From Pegea sp. RAD2-039 (Eukaryota; Chordata; Thaliacea; Salpida; Salpidae), in assembly GCA_034620365.1 (NCBI GenBank), contig JAQGEQ010000291.1, positions 62,001 to 126,000 of the forward strand: a DNA stretch of 64,000 bases, read 5' to 3'. Under the pieces are notes generated by a model. The model was given only the letters and a program-made list of their open reading frames with translations, did no database searches and was not told where the DNA came from. This document shows, one piece after another, positions 25,814 to 40,359 of the stretch; position 1 is the stretch's first letter, and each line of letters begins with the position of its first letter. The position numbers and the translations under genes were made by a program.

Positions 25814-28800
25814 AACCAACAGCTAGCTTAGATGTGATAGGCTGTGTGAGTGGTTGCAGTGACGCTGATAAATTTCATAACTAACAAATTTCCGTTAGGT
25901 GGTAAGAAATTTACTAATGACATTCTGTTTATGTCTATTATTCACAACAATTCTATTGGTTGGCTGATGGCAAGTTCTTGTACTACCTGCATCTAGATGA
26001 CATCATATGATCACGTGACATGCAGTGCTGTTAAAACTTTGTTTGAGTATCATTATAATCGCTTTCTAATGATTTTTAGAGACAACAAAGAAGGAAAAAA
26101 TTGAATTTATTAAATGATATTAATCAGTATTAGGAATAGTATAAATAATCATATATAGAAAACTGAAACAATAGCGCTTAGTTTTATTGACATGCAGTAT
26201 ATCAAATTTACAAATTCTTCAGCGTTGTTGATTAGATTAGTTTGAAGATATTTGTGAAAATTCTGCTTCTTGTAAGAGCTCTGTTTTGATGAAATCATCT
26301 TGGATTTCAGCGTCATCATAATGTAATACAGTCATGTGACACTTGTTACTATTAAAGAGTCTTTTGGTCGTATCGTTATATGGTTTGTTTTGATTAGGAA
26401 AAATTTTTACTTACCACCAGAGCAACATTCAAAAGTAGTTTTAATTTATAAAAGTCATCAAAAAAATACATTTAATACAAAGCTTTTGTAGAATGTAATA
26501 AAACTTTAAAAAGGTATTTCTAAGCAAAATATTTCATAAACTTTGAAATGTTAAAATTCATCTTGTAGTTAATATTTTAAAATGTTACCAAATACAAAAG
26601 TTTTAAGTCTTAAGTTGTTTTTTTACCAAATTAGTGAAGAATAATTAAAACAGCAAAATCGAACTCTTCAGTTAATACCTAATTATGACACCTTGTAAGC
26701 TTATCAGCTGCCATCAAATTTTACTTAAAAATAATTTTTTCTTTAATATATCGAGTAAAAGGCTTGTTTTGTTGATTCATTTATATTTTAACCTTCCACT
26801 ATTACTTTCAACTTTAATTCCATAAATGTATTCACAAATCTTTTTTAACATATAAAGTGCATTTTCAAAAAATCTCTAATCATAACCTCTTATCACAAAC
26901 CAGATGATTACAAAGATCACAAAAAGCAAACTCATAAGCTTTAAGTCTTTGATTTTACAAATTAAATCAAATTTAAAATTATGCAATTTTTATCTTAAAT
27001 TTTATATTGGATATTAGTTTAAAGTTTGATAACAATAAAAACCTGTACTTTAAAGGTTAATATTAAAAGAAGTCATCACTAAAAAGTACATTTAGTTAAG
27101 TAATACATAAATTAAATTTTATAGCCAAACTTTTATAAGGAAACAAAGAAAAATTTACTTATTTTGTAAAATGGCTTATATCTGCTTTAAATTCTATATA
27201 GATTCGAAGTCAGGTATTCTATCATCGGTACGAAATTTCGTGCTTGATTACGTAATGTACTTACAGGTGCAAAATTTAGAACCAATACTATCAGTAAATA
27301 ATAAGGCCGTTATAGGCTCCTTAAGAGAAGGGAAAAACATATTCGAAAATTGTGCAATCAGTTGACCTTGTACTCAATTTTTTATGATTTTGTGACATGT
27401 CAACTAATATTAGATTCATAGTTTCAACTGATTCTGTTCTAATAAAGTCAACTGATAATAGGTTCGAAATCAAATTTTATGTCATAGATACGAAATGTTG
27501 TACTTGATTACGTAATGTGCTAGCATGTGCATAAAGTTTAATCAGAACTATAGGTAAATAGTAAAAGCCCTCGTTGACTGCATCAAGAGAAGGAAATAAA
27601 CCTATTCGAAAATTGACCAAGTGAGAAATCAGTCTACAAAATTTTTTCAACAAAGTAATAAATTTTTATCGCATGAAATACAAGTCTAACAATGAGCAAT
27701 CTTCTCATTTTTTTAGGGTTTTGACTTTATTGGTTGCATTTACTTCACTTAAAAAATATTAATTAAATAGTGAAAGTATTGATTTTTTTATGATATGATT
27801 CTTCTTGTTATTTGTCACTGTATTCAAATTTGAAAATTTCTGTAGCATTTACCATTTGCAAGTCTAACTATAACAAAGATTTGTTGTTGTTCACAATGGA
27901 CACATATATAAAATACTCACTCAATAATTTCTTTTACAAATTGTTTTAAATCTTTTGGTTAAAAGTAAAAAATTTTGTCAAATACGTTTCCTCTTTTAAT
28001 GGAAATAGAATGCTTTAATTATAATTATAAAAACGGAAATGTTACATAATCATCAACAGTTTGATAACTTTTAACAAAGTCTCGCAAGATGGCGCAAGTA
28101 GTTTGACCATTTACCTCACACCTCCTTAAAAATGATTGCCTCTGGTTGTAAAACACATTAAATCTACTACAATTTAAAGACGTATATAACAGAGATTTGA
28201 ATCATCCCATTATACCAGGAAACCTTTTCATATATGGAATGAAATTAAAATCTACAATCTTGTATAGAGTTTACTAGTTTGCTATTACTCTGTTTTCTGC
28301 TTCAATTAATATTTCAATTAAATGATAGTTCTTCCATAATAACATTTTAAAATATGTTGCAAAAACTGTCAGTAGCTTATAGAAGTTTTAATTTTCAATT
28401 TTAAGTCTTATAAACTTTTGTTAAACTCCTATTAAGAAAGGTTCTGCATAAATTACTTTATAATGTTTTATTGTTGAACTAATATGGAAATAATTACTGT
28501 AGGCTTGATGATATATATGATGATTCTGCTTCTTGTAAGAGGACTGTTATGATGAAAAGCTTTCACTAACATGATGATGTAATACAATCACGTAACAAGT
28601 TTTACTAGCAAGATGTGTTTTTGATCGTATCGTTATATGGTTTTGTTTCAATAGGGAAAAATTGTAATTACCAATAGAGTAAAATTTTAAAAAGTTTCAA
28701 ATTATAATATTTATCAGAAAATTCTTTAAAATGAAAGTTTTGTTAAATGTAATAAGCCACTTAAAAATTATTTGTAATCTAAAAATTTCATAAACTTTGA

Positions 28801-31520
28801 GAAATCATAAATCATCTGGTAGTTAATATTGTAAGAAACTACGGAATACCAAAGTTTTAAGACTTAGATGATTACTTTTCTTAGTTAAGCTAGAATTAAT
28901 ATAAGGAGTAAACCCAAAATCTTCAGTTGATCACATTACTATGACAACTTGTAAGCTTATCATATGTATATAAGTTCGAAATAAAATTTTCTGTCATAAA
29001 TACGAAATGTCGTACTTGATTACGTAATTTACTAACAGGTGCACAAAGTATCACCAAAAATATTAGTAAATAGTAAAACCCCCTTGGCTGCTTTAAAAAA
29101 AGGGAAAAACTATTCGAAAATTGACCAATTGAGAAATAAAATTTAGTTTAAAAAATGTTTGAAGTTTGACAAATAAAATATTCATATAATCAAAATATAA
29201 GCTTCTATCAGCTATCAGCTAAATTGGCAAGAGACCTTCATTAATAATAAATAGTTTATTTTCAGATTAGGAATCTATAAAGAATATAATTCTCTGATTA
29301 ATTCGACAAAACAAAAATAAAACAAAATAGTATGACAGCTTTTAATAGGATCAGGTAACAAAAATCAAAACGATTTCTCTAGTCTCGAGTACATCATAAA
29401 CCTTTCATATGAGAAACAGATGATGAGTCTGATTTGAAATCCTCCAGAAATCATCTTGTCGTCTCCAAGTGGTCGCTAATTACTAACTTCAAATCATTCA
29501 TACATGTTTGAAGTAACTTCAGCTACTGACGTCATCATCGATGTTAGGACGCAGAGGAATGTAAGAAGAGATAATGATGTCTCCAAAGCAGTTCCTTTTC
29601 TACATATTTTGTGAATTACTAGTATGAAACTTCTCAACTTATTTCTTATTGTTTTATATTAAATTATTTTTGATGTTACTTTGTAGTGATTGTTATTGCA
29701 TGAGGTTTTTTAAAGAAGATTTAACTTAAGTTATAATTCAAAGTGATTATCTTTTGAATAAGTGATAGAGGAATTTTTGTATTGTTGACGTCAACATGAA
29801 TTTATTTCTTCCAAAATATTTTTATAATCTTTTGATAAAATTGAATTTATTAAATTGAAGTTGACGTATTTTATTCACTTTTACTTAAAATTCTAGAATA
29901 CATCCTTGTTATCTTTGGTTGAAAATAGTTCCACTTCACTGCTTCTATTCTACTATTGATCATTTAATCGAATCAAGAATTCGTCATGTCGCCAAATTTG
30001 AAGATGTTATTTCACTACAACTTTGAATTACGACTTATCTCTTAATATGATGACGTCATTAATATCGTGTTATGTGATTAACCCTTAGTAACTTCCAATA
30101 CTCCAAACTTTATAACTTATTTATGCTTTTGGTAACAGATCGCCGCATCATCGCTTTAAGGATCAGTTACAAGAATCAAATGCACCATTAGCTGAAAGTT
30201 TAATCTTGTGATTACTACTATTCATCAGCTTTTGTTAGTTGCTCTTCTGTTTCAATAGTAAAATTGTGAATCAGGTCGCGATGCAATTTTAAGTTTTGAA
30301 TAATAAGATTTTTTCATCACTTCAATAACTTCATAAGATTTCAACATAATACATCAGAAACCGATGAGTGTGATTTTTAGCGTCTTCAAATCATTTTCAA
30401 GTCGTAAACGCTTATCAGCTTGAAATCATTCATGCATAATTGACGCAAATCACTTTCAAGATGACATCACAATAACGTTATGTATAATGCCGGACGAGTT
30501 TATACTTGGATTCAAAAGATCACACAAATGATTGACAAAAAGATGTTTGGATCGTAATCTCGTTTTAATAATATTGTCACTAATTGGAACCTAGTAGTGA
30601 TGTTGTCACAAATAATGACGTCACAACTTGTTACATCATAAATAATATCTAAGAACTGATTTATTTTGCTAAATTATCTTCTGCGCTATATACCAATATA
30701 TTCTTAGTTAAAATTATTGTCACATCAGCGAAATAGGATCAATAATCAACAAAATGATCAGCTATTGCAAAACTGTGAAGAACCAATTGAAGTGTTTCTT
30801 TAAATTCACTTATTTATCAGATATATATTTGTTTATAATATCGACTTTGTGTTGAAAACTTGGTCTACTAATATTTTCTTTCCTGATTTTAAACATTCTT
30901 ATTTGTATTTTATAGGATTTAAAGTTAGAAGATGATATCGCGGAAATTTAATTCAAATCTATTATGATAACATCGTAGAACTTACGCTACAGTACTCTGA
31001 AATATCACAAAATGTTTGTGACTACATTGCCACAGTGACGTCATCGTCGCTGTCGGATCTATTTGTAACTTATAACAGAAAATTACAAAAATACTCAAAA
31101 TAACGAAATTCTTACACAATCCTTTTTAATCCGATATTTATATTTATGATTGTAATTTGATATAAATTTGTAACGAATACTTGCATGTGTATTTTTCTCA
31201 TAATCAAATTGTGGCATATTTATTTGTCTTTTAAACGACCAAATTTGTTCACTTTTTCTTGACGTCATTAATTGATTCCAAATAAAATAATGAAACGATA
31301 ATAATTTTACCTTTTTTTCTAAAGTACGATTTTATTTATTAGCATGATGTCACTATCACGTGCATTGATGCATGAATTTCTCAAAAATTGATCTATTTTC
31401 ATCAGATTAACTTCTTTTGCTCTAAGAAGTCTTACTTAACATTTTTAATGATGTCGGCGTATGTTGCATTTACCTCGTATTATAATCAGTGATGATAGAA
31501 TTCAGAATGAAGTTATGATG
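25814..31520 (+). repeat. Array unit 9, first copy of the ~8.85-kb higher-order phase
   Basis: A 25814, B 26169, C about 26696, D about 27230 and 27495, E variant 28084, second-pass B about 28510, C about 28951, D about 28995, F about 29615, G about 30045, H about 30510, I about 31033 and J about 31255. From about 28 kb on, landmarks reappear 8.84-8.87 kb downstream (28138 to 37003, 31521 to 40360). A 64-codon frame inside D at 27171 is a chance frame. Confidence 0.7.
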
Positions 31521-34500
31521 AACCAACAGCTAGTTTAGAACCGATGTGATGGGCTGAGTGAGTGGTTGCAGTGACACTGATAGCTTTCATAACTGTAGCA
31601 ATTATGTTTCTTGTTGTAAGGACTATATCAATGAGATTTTGTTTCTTGATATCATTCTCAACAATTCTATAAGTGGCTATCGGTGAAAAGTTCGACGTCA
31701 TATGATCACGTGACACGCAGTGCTCTTAAAACTTTTTTTGAGTTACATAATGATCGGTTTGTGACGCTTATTGGAAGCTAACACAGAAGGCGAAAGCTGA
31801 ATTTATCAAATGATATTAATCAGTATAAGTAATAGTATGAATAATCTTATATAGAAAGATGAAACAAAAGCGCTTAGTTTTATTGACATGCAGTAGATCA
31901 GATTTACAGATTAGTGAGCATTGTTGATTAGATAGGTTTGATTATATTTGTGATGACTCTGCTTCTTGTAAGAGGTCTGTTTTGAAGAAGGCATTTTGTA
32001 TTTCAGCTTCACGATGATGTAATACAGTCACGTGACACTTGTAGCTGTTAACAAGTGTTTTGGTCGTATCGTTATATGGTTTTTCTTCGATTAGAGGAAC
32101 ATTTTAATTATCACTAGAGCAATATTACAAGTAGTTTTAATTCATAATAGTCATCAAAAGATATTTTTAATACAAAAGTATTTTTAAATGTAATAAAACA
32201 TTAAAAAAGTATTTATGAGCTTAATATTTCATAAACTTTGAGATGTTAAAAGTCATCAGGTGGTTAATGTTTTAAAATGTTACCAAATACAAAAGTCTTA
32301 AGTTGATATTTTTGTCTAATTAGGGTAAAATTATTATATACAGAAAAATCATAATCTTCACTTAATCACCTTTTTATAACACCTTGTAAGCTTATCAGTT
32401 GCCATCAAATTATACCCAAATAATATCTTTTTACATTGATGCTTCAAGTAAAACGGTTTGTATTGTGATTCATTTAGATTTGAACTTTCCACTATTATTT
32501 ACAACTTTAACTCTATAAATGTATTCACAAATCTTCTTTTAACATATAATGTGCATTTTTAAAATAATTCTAATCATAAACTTTTATCACAAACCATATG
32601 ATCACAAAGATCACAAAAAGCAGATTCATATGCTTCAACTCTTTGATTTTATAAATTAAATAAAATTTAAATTTATGCAATTTTTATCTTAAATTTTTTA
32701 TTTATGAAATTTATATTTTAAGTCTCATACAATATATTAGTTTGAAAATTGATTGACAGTAAACATTCTAGTTTAAAGGCTAATATTAAAAGAAGTCATT
32801 ACTAAAAAGTACATTTGGTTAAGTAATACTTAAACAAAATTTTATAGACAAACTATTATAGAGGAAACAAAAAAAAATACTTTTTGTGTAAAGTGGCTTA
32901 TATCTGCTTTATGTTCTATATAGGTTCGAAGTCAGGTATTCTATCATCGGTACGAAATGTCGCGCTTGATTACGTAATGTACTTACAGGTGCAGAAAGTA
33001 TAATCATTACTATAATTAGGTAGTAAAGCCGTCATAGGCTCCTTTAAGAGAAGGGAAAAACATATTCGAAAATTGTGCAATCCGTTGACCTTGTGGTCAG
33101 TGTTTTTTGATTTTGTGACATGTCAACTAATAGTAGATTCATAGTTTCATCTGATTCTGTTCTAATAAAGTCAACTAATAATAGGTTCGAAATCAAATTT
33201 TATGTCATAGATACGAAATTTCGTACTTGATTACGTAATGTGCGAGCAGGTGCAAAAAGTTTAATTAGAACTATAGGTAAATAGTAAAAGCCCTCGTTGG
33301 CTGCATAATAAGATGGAAACAAATCTATTCGAAAATTGACCGAGAGAGAAATCATTTTAAATTAATTCTTCAACAAAGTAATAATTTTTTATCATATGAA
33401 ATACAAGTTTAATAATGAGCAATCTTATCATTTTTTTAGGGTTTTGACTTTATTTGCTGCATTTTCTTCACTCAGTAAAGATTAAATAAATGGTGAACAT
33501 ATTGATTTTGTTATGATAGTATTGCTCTGGTGACTTGTCACTTTATTCAATTTGAACAAATTCCTTAACATTTACGATTTGCAAACTTAAAAAAGATTTG
33601 TTGTTGTTGTTCACAATGGACACATATATAAAATACTCATTCAAAAAGGTCTTTTACAAATTGATCTAAATCTTTTGGTTAAAAGTAAAACAATTTTAAT
33701 AGATGTGTTTCCTCTTTTAAAGGAAATAGAATGTTCTATTTATGATTAGAAAAACGGAAATGTTACATAATCATGAAAAGTTTGATAACTTTTAACAACG
33801 TTTCGCAAGATGGCGCTAGTATTTTGACTTTTTACCTCAAACCTTTTACTTAGTGTTTGGTTTTAAAAGACATTGAATCAGTCGCAAGTTGAAAACGAAA
33901 ACCAACCTTCAAATTATCTCATTATAAAAGGAAATTTTCAATAAAAAGAACAAATGAAGCATCTAAAATCGTTTTATAACATTTTTTGTGGATTACTAGT
34001 ATGAAACTTTTCAACGTATTTCTTATTGTTTTATATTAATTTGTTTTTTATGTTACTTTATTATGATTTTTATTTATGAGGTTTTGTAAGAAGCTTTAAT
34101 TTAATTGATAATTAAAAGTGGTTATCTTTAATAAAGGAATTTTTGTATTGTTGACGTCAACATAAATTTATTTCTTCCAAAATATTTTTATAATATTTTG
34201 CTGAAATTGAAGTTACTAAATTGAAGTTGATGTGTTTTCTTCACATTTAATCAAAATTCTAGAATACATCTTCGTTATCTTGAGTTGAAAATAGTTCCAC
34301 TTCACTGCTTCCATTCTATTATTGATCTTTTAAGCCAATCAAAACTTTGTGATGTCATCAAACTTGTCGATGTTATTTCACTACAACTTTGATTTACGAC
34401 TTATCTCATAACATGATGACGTCATTGATGTCGTGTCATGTGATTCACTCTTGGTAACTTTCAATACTGAAAGCCTTATAGCTTATTTATGCTTTTGGTA

Positions 34501-37500
34501 ACAGGTCGCCGTTTCAGCTTAAAGGATCAATTACAAGAATCATATGCACCATTAGTTGGAAGTTTAATCTTGTGATTACTACTATTCATCAACTTTTGTT
34601 AGTTGCTCTTCTGTATCAATAGTAAAATTGTGAATCAAGTGGCGATACAATTTTAAATTTTGAATATTACGGCTTTCTCATCACTTCAAAACATTCATTA
34701 GTTTTCAATTTTACATTAGAAACCGATGAATGCAATTTTTAGCATTTTGAAATCATTCCCAGTAAGAAATCAATTAATGACATTCTGTTTATATATATTA
34801 TTCACAACAATTCTATTGGTTGGCCGATGGCGAGTTCATGTACTACCTGCATCTAGATGACATCATTAGATCACGTAACATGTAGTGCTGTTAAAACTGT
34901 GTTTGAGTATCATTATAATCGCTTTCTAATGCTTATTGGAGCCAACACAGAAGGAAAAAGCTGAATTTTTTAAATGAAATTAATCAGTTTACGGAATAGA
35001 ATAAATAATCATATATAGAAAGATGAAACAATAGCGCTTAGTTTTATTGACATGCAGTAGATCAGATTTACAGATTAGTCAGCATTGTTGATTAGATAGG
35101 TTTGAAGATATTTGTGATGATTTTGCTTCTTGTAAGAGGACTGTTTTGATGAAATCATCTTGGATTTCAGCGTCATCATGATGTAATACAGTCATGTGAC
35201 ACTTGTTACTATTAAAAAGTGTTTTGGTCGTATTGTTATATGGTTTGTTTTGATTAGGAAAAATTTTTACTTATCACCAAAGCAACATTCAAAAGTAGTT
35301 TTAGTTTATAATAGTGATCAAAAAAATACTTTTAATACAAAGTTCTTGTAAAATGTAATCAAACTTTAAAAAGGTATTTCTGAGCAAACTATTTCATAAA
35401 CTTTGAAATGTTAAAATTCATCTGGTAGTTAATATTTTAAAATGTTACCAAATACAAAAGTTTTAAGTCTTAAGTTGATATTTTTACTAAATTAGTGAAG
35501 AATAATTATAAAAAGCAAAATCATAATCATCAGTTATTATCTAATTATGACACATTGTAAGCTTTTCATTAGCCATCAAGTTTTACTTAATAATATCTTT
35601 TTATCTTGATATTTCAAATAACAAGGTTTGATTTGTTAATTCATTTAGATATGAACTTTCCACTAAAATTTTTAACTTTAATTCTATAAGTGTATTCACA
35701 AATCTTCTTTCAACAAATAAAGTGCATTTTCAAAATATATCTTATCTTAAATTCTTACCACAAACCAGATTATCACAAAGATCACGAAAAGCAGACTCAT
35801 AAGCTTTAATTCTTTGATTTTACAAATTAAATCAAGTTTAAATTTATGCAATTTTTATCTTAAATTTTATATTGGATATTAGTTTAAAGTTTGATAACAA
35901 TAAAAATCTGTACTTTAAAGGTTAATATTAAAAATAGTCATGACTGAAGAGTACATTTGGTTAAGTAATACTTAAACTAAATTTTATAGACAAACTTTTA
36001 TAAGGAAACAAAGAAAAATTTACTTATTTTGTAAAATGGCTTATATCTGCTTTAAATTCTATATAGGTTCGAAGTCAGGTATTCTATCATCGGTACGAAA
36101 TTTCGTGCTTGATTACGTAATGTACTTACAGGTGCAGAAAGTAGAACTAATATATAAGTAAATAGTAAAGCCGTCATAGGCTCCTTAAGAGAAGGGAAAA
36201 ACATTTTCGAAAATTGTGCAATCAGTTGACCTTGTGGTCAATGTTTTATGATTTTGTGACATGTCAACTAATAGTAGATTCATAGTTTCAACTGATTCTG
36301 TTCTAATAAAGTCAACTGATAATAGGTTCGAAATCAAATTTTATGTCATAGATACGAAATGTTGTAATTGATTACGTAATGTGCTAGCATGTGCATAAAG
36401 TTTAATCAGAACTATAGGTAAATAGCAAAAGCCCTCGTTGACTGCATCAAGAGAAGGAAATAAACCTATTCGAAAATTGACCAAGTGAGAAATCAGTTTA
36501 CAAAATTTTTTCAACAAAGTAATAAATTTTTATCGCATGAAATACAAGTCTAACAATGAGCAATCTTATCATTTTTTTAAGGTTTTGACTTTATTGGTTG
36601 CATTTACTTCACTTAAAAAACATTAATTAAATAGTGAAAGTATTGATTTTGTTATGATATGATTCTTCTTGTTATTTGTCACTGTATTCAAATTTGAAAA
36701 TTTCTGTAGCATTTACCATTTGCAAGTCTAACTTTAACAAAGATTTGTTGTTGTTCACAATGGACACATATATAAAATACTCACTCAATAATTTCTTTTA
36801 CAAATTGATCTAAATCTTTTGGTTAAAAGTAAAATAATTTTGTCAAACACGTTTCCTCTTTTAAAGGAAATAGAACGCTTTAATTATAATTAGAAAAACG
36901 GAAAGGTTACATAATCATCAACAGTTTGATAACTTTTAACAAAGTCTCGCAAGATGGCGCAAGTAGTTTGACCATTTACCTCACACCTCCTTAAAAATGA
37001 TTGCCTCTGGTTGTAAAACACATTAAATCTACTAAAATTTAAAGACGTATATAACAGAGATTTGAATCATCCCATTATACCAGGAAACCTTTTCATATAA
37101 GGAATGAAATTAAAATCTACAATCTTTTATAGAGTTTACTAGTTTGCTATTACTCTGTTTTCTGCTTCAATTAATATTTCAATTAAATGATAGTTCTTCC
37201 ATAATAACATTTTAAAATATGTTGCAAAAACTGTCAGTAGCTTATAGAAGTTTTAATTTTCAATTTTAAGTCTTATAAACTTTTGTCAAACTCCTATTAA
37301 GAAAAGTTCTGCATAAATTACTTTATAATGTTTTATTGTTGAACTAATATGGAAATAATTACTGTAGGTTTGATGATATATATGATGATTCTGCTTCTTG
37401 TAAGAGGACTGTTATGATGAAAAGCTTTCACTAACATGATGATGTAATACAATTACGTAACAACTTTTACTAGCAAGATGTGTTTTTGATCGTATCGTTA

Positions 37501-40359
37501 TATGGTTTGGTTTCAATAGGGAAAAATTGTAATTACCAATAGAGTAAAATTTTAAAAAGTTTCAAATTATAATATTTATCAGAAAATTCTTTAAAATGAA
37601 AGTTTTGTTAAATGTAATAAGCCACTTAAAAATTATTTGTAATCTAAAAATTTCATAAACTTTGAGAAATCATAAATCATCTGGTAGTTACTATTGTAAG
37701 AAATTACGGAATACCAAAGTTTTAAGACTTAGATGATTATTTTTCTTAGTTAAGCTAGAATTAATATAAAGAGTAAACCCAAAATCTTCAGTTGATCACA
37801 TTACTATGACAACTTGTAAGCTTATCATATGTATATAAGTTCGAAATAAAATTTTCTGTCCTAAATACGAAATGTCGTGCTTGATTACGTAATTTACTAA
37901 CAGGTGCACAAAGTATCACCAAAAATATTAGTAAACAGTAAGGCCCTCGTTGACTGCTTTAAAAAAAGGGAAAAACTATTCGAAAATTGACCAATTGAGA
38001 AATCAAATTTAGTTAAAAAAATGTTTGAAGTTTGACAAATAAAATATTTATATAATCAAAATATAAGCTTCTATCAGCTATCAGCTAAATTGGTATAAGA
38101 CGTTCATTAATAATAAATAGTTTATTTTCAGATTTGGAATCTATAAATAATATAATTCTCTGATTAATTCGACAAAACAAAAATAAAACAAATTAGTATG
38201 ACAATTCTTAATAGGATCAGGTAACAAAAATCAAAACGATTTCTCTAGTCTGGAGTACATCATAAACCTTTCACATGAGAAACAGATGATGAGTCTGATT
38301 TGAAGTTCTCCAGAAATCATCTTGTCGTTTTCAAGTGGTCGCTAATTACTAACTTCAAATCATTCATACATGTTTGAAGCAACTTCAGTTACTGACGTCA
38401 TCATCGATGCTAGGACGCAGAGGAATGTAAGAAGAGATAATGATGTCTCCAAAGCAGTTCCTTTTCTATATTTTTTGTGGATTACTAGTATGAAACTTCT
38501 CAACGTATTTCTTATTGTTTTATATTAAATTATTTTTGATGTTACTTTGTTGTGATTGTTATTGCATGAGGTTTTTTTAAGAAGATTTAATTTAAGTTAT
38601 AATTCAAAGTGATTATCTTTAATAGAGGAAGTTTTGTATTGTTGATGTCTACATGAATTTATTTCTTCCAAAATAATTTTATAAACTTTTGATGAATTTG
38701 AAGTTATTAAATTGAAGTTGACGTATTTTATTCACATTTACTCAAAATTCTAGAATACATCCTCGTTATCTTGAGTTGAAAACAGTTCCACTTCACTGCT
38801 TCCATTCTATTATTGATCTTTTAAGCCAATCAAAACTTCGTGATGTCATCAAACTTGACGATGTTATTTCACTACAACTTTGAATTTCGACTTATCTCTT
38901 AATATGATGACGTCATTGATGTCGTGTCATGTGATTAACTCTTAGTAACTTTCAATACTCAAAGCCTGATCACTTATTTATGCTTTTGGTAACAGGTCGC
39001 CGTTTTAGCTCAAATGCACCATTAGCTGGAAATTTAATCTTGTGATTACTACTATTCATCAATTTTTGTTGGTTGCTCTTCTGTATCAATAATAAATGTG
39101 TGCATCAGGTCGTGGCACATTTTTGAGTTTTGAATGATAAGACTTTCTTATTGTTTCAATAACTTCATTAGTTTTCAATTTCACATCGGAAACCGATGAG
39201 TGTAATTTTTAGCGTTTTGAAATTATTTCCAAACTGTCAGTGCTAACCAGCTTGAAATCATTCATGCAGAACTGACCAATTTCAGTTTTAAAGATGGTAT
39301 CTCATTGACGTCATCTTTATTGCTGGACGAGTTTAAACTCGGATTCAAAAGATCAAACAAGCGATTGACATAATGGTGTTTCTATCGTAATCCTTTTTTT
39401 ATAATAATATCACTAATAGGAACCTGATAATGATGTCGTAACAAATAATGACGTCACAACTTGTTACATCATAAATCATGTCCAACAACTGACTTAATTT
39501 CCTAAATTATCTTCTGCACCATATACCAATATAATTTTAGTTAAAATTATTCTCACATCAGCTAAATTAAACCAACAATCAAAATAATAATTAGTTCTTA
39601 AGTTGTAGCTATTGAAAAACTGTGAAGAACAAATGAAACTTTTGCTTTAATTTTATGTATTTATCAGAGAAGGATTTTTTCATAATATCAACTTTGTATT
39701 GAAAATTTTGTCTACTAATATTTTCTTCACTATTTTTAAACATTTTTTAGTATTTTATCAAATAGAAGTTTTAAAGGTGTTATCCCAGAAAATGAATTCA
39801 AATTTATTATGATAATAGCGTAGAATTTACACTACAGCACTCTGAATTATCATAAAATGTTTGTGACTACAGTGACGTCATCGTCGCTGTCGGATCTATT
39901 TGAAATTTCATACAAAGAATTACAAAAATACTCGAAGTAACAAAATTCTTACACAATACTTTTGTATCCATTATTTATATTTATGATTGTAATTTGATAT
40001 AAATTTGCTACGAATATTTGCATGTGTATTTTCTCTCATAATTAAATTGTGGCATATTTATTTGTCTTTCAAACGACCAAAGTTCTTTACATTTTTGATG
40101 ACGTCATCAATTGATGGCCATTGAAATAATGAAACGATAATAATTTTACCTTTTTTTCTAAAGTAGGATTTTATTTATTAGCTTGATGTAATTATCACTT
40201 GCATTGATGCATGAATTAATCAAATACTGATCTGTTTTCATCAGATTAACTTCTTTTGCTCTAAGAAATCTTACCTAACACATGTAATGATGTCGACGTA
40301 TGTTGCATTCATCTTGTAATACAATCATTGATGATCGACTTCAGAATGAAGTTATGATG
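31521..40359 (+). repeat. Array unit 10: full ~8.84-kb higher-order repeat
   Basis: A 31521, B 31865, C about 32387, D about 32955 and 33215, E 33805, F about 33990 and G about 34415. A deletion near 34750 drops H, I and J and the first part of A. The second half has B 35029, C about 35558, D about 36100 and 36360, E variant 36949, second-pass C about 37816, D about 37880, F about 38480, G about 38905, H about 39342, I about 39870 and J about 40096. So the higher-order unit consists of two differently deleted monomers. Confidence 0.7.

Noticed and set aside
27171..27365. 64-codon plus-strand frame (MAYICFKFY...) in the D block
   Set aside because: Sister copies start with GTG or ATT, stop after about 36 codons or carry a stop at the TATATAAAGG string. 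Identity follows the DNA, not the codons. Chance frame in conserved DNA.
31513..31716. 67-codon minus-strand frame in block A
   Set aside because: It overlaps the TGACGTCA/E-box region and is interrupted in the other A blocks.
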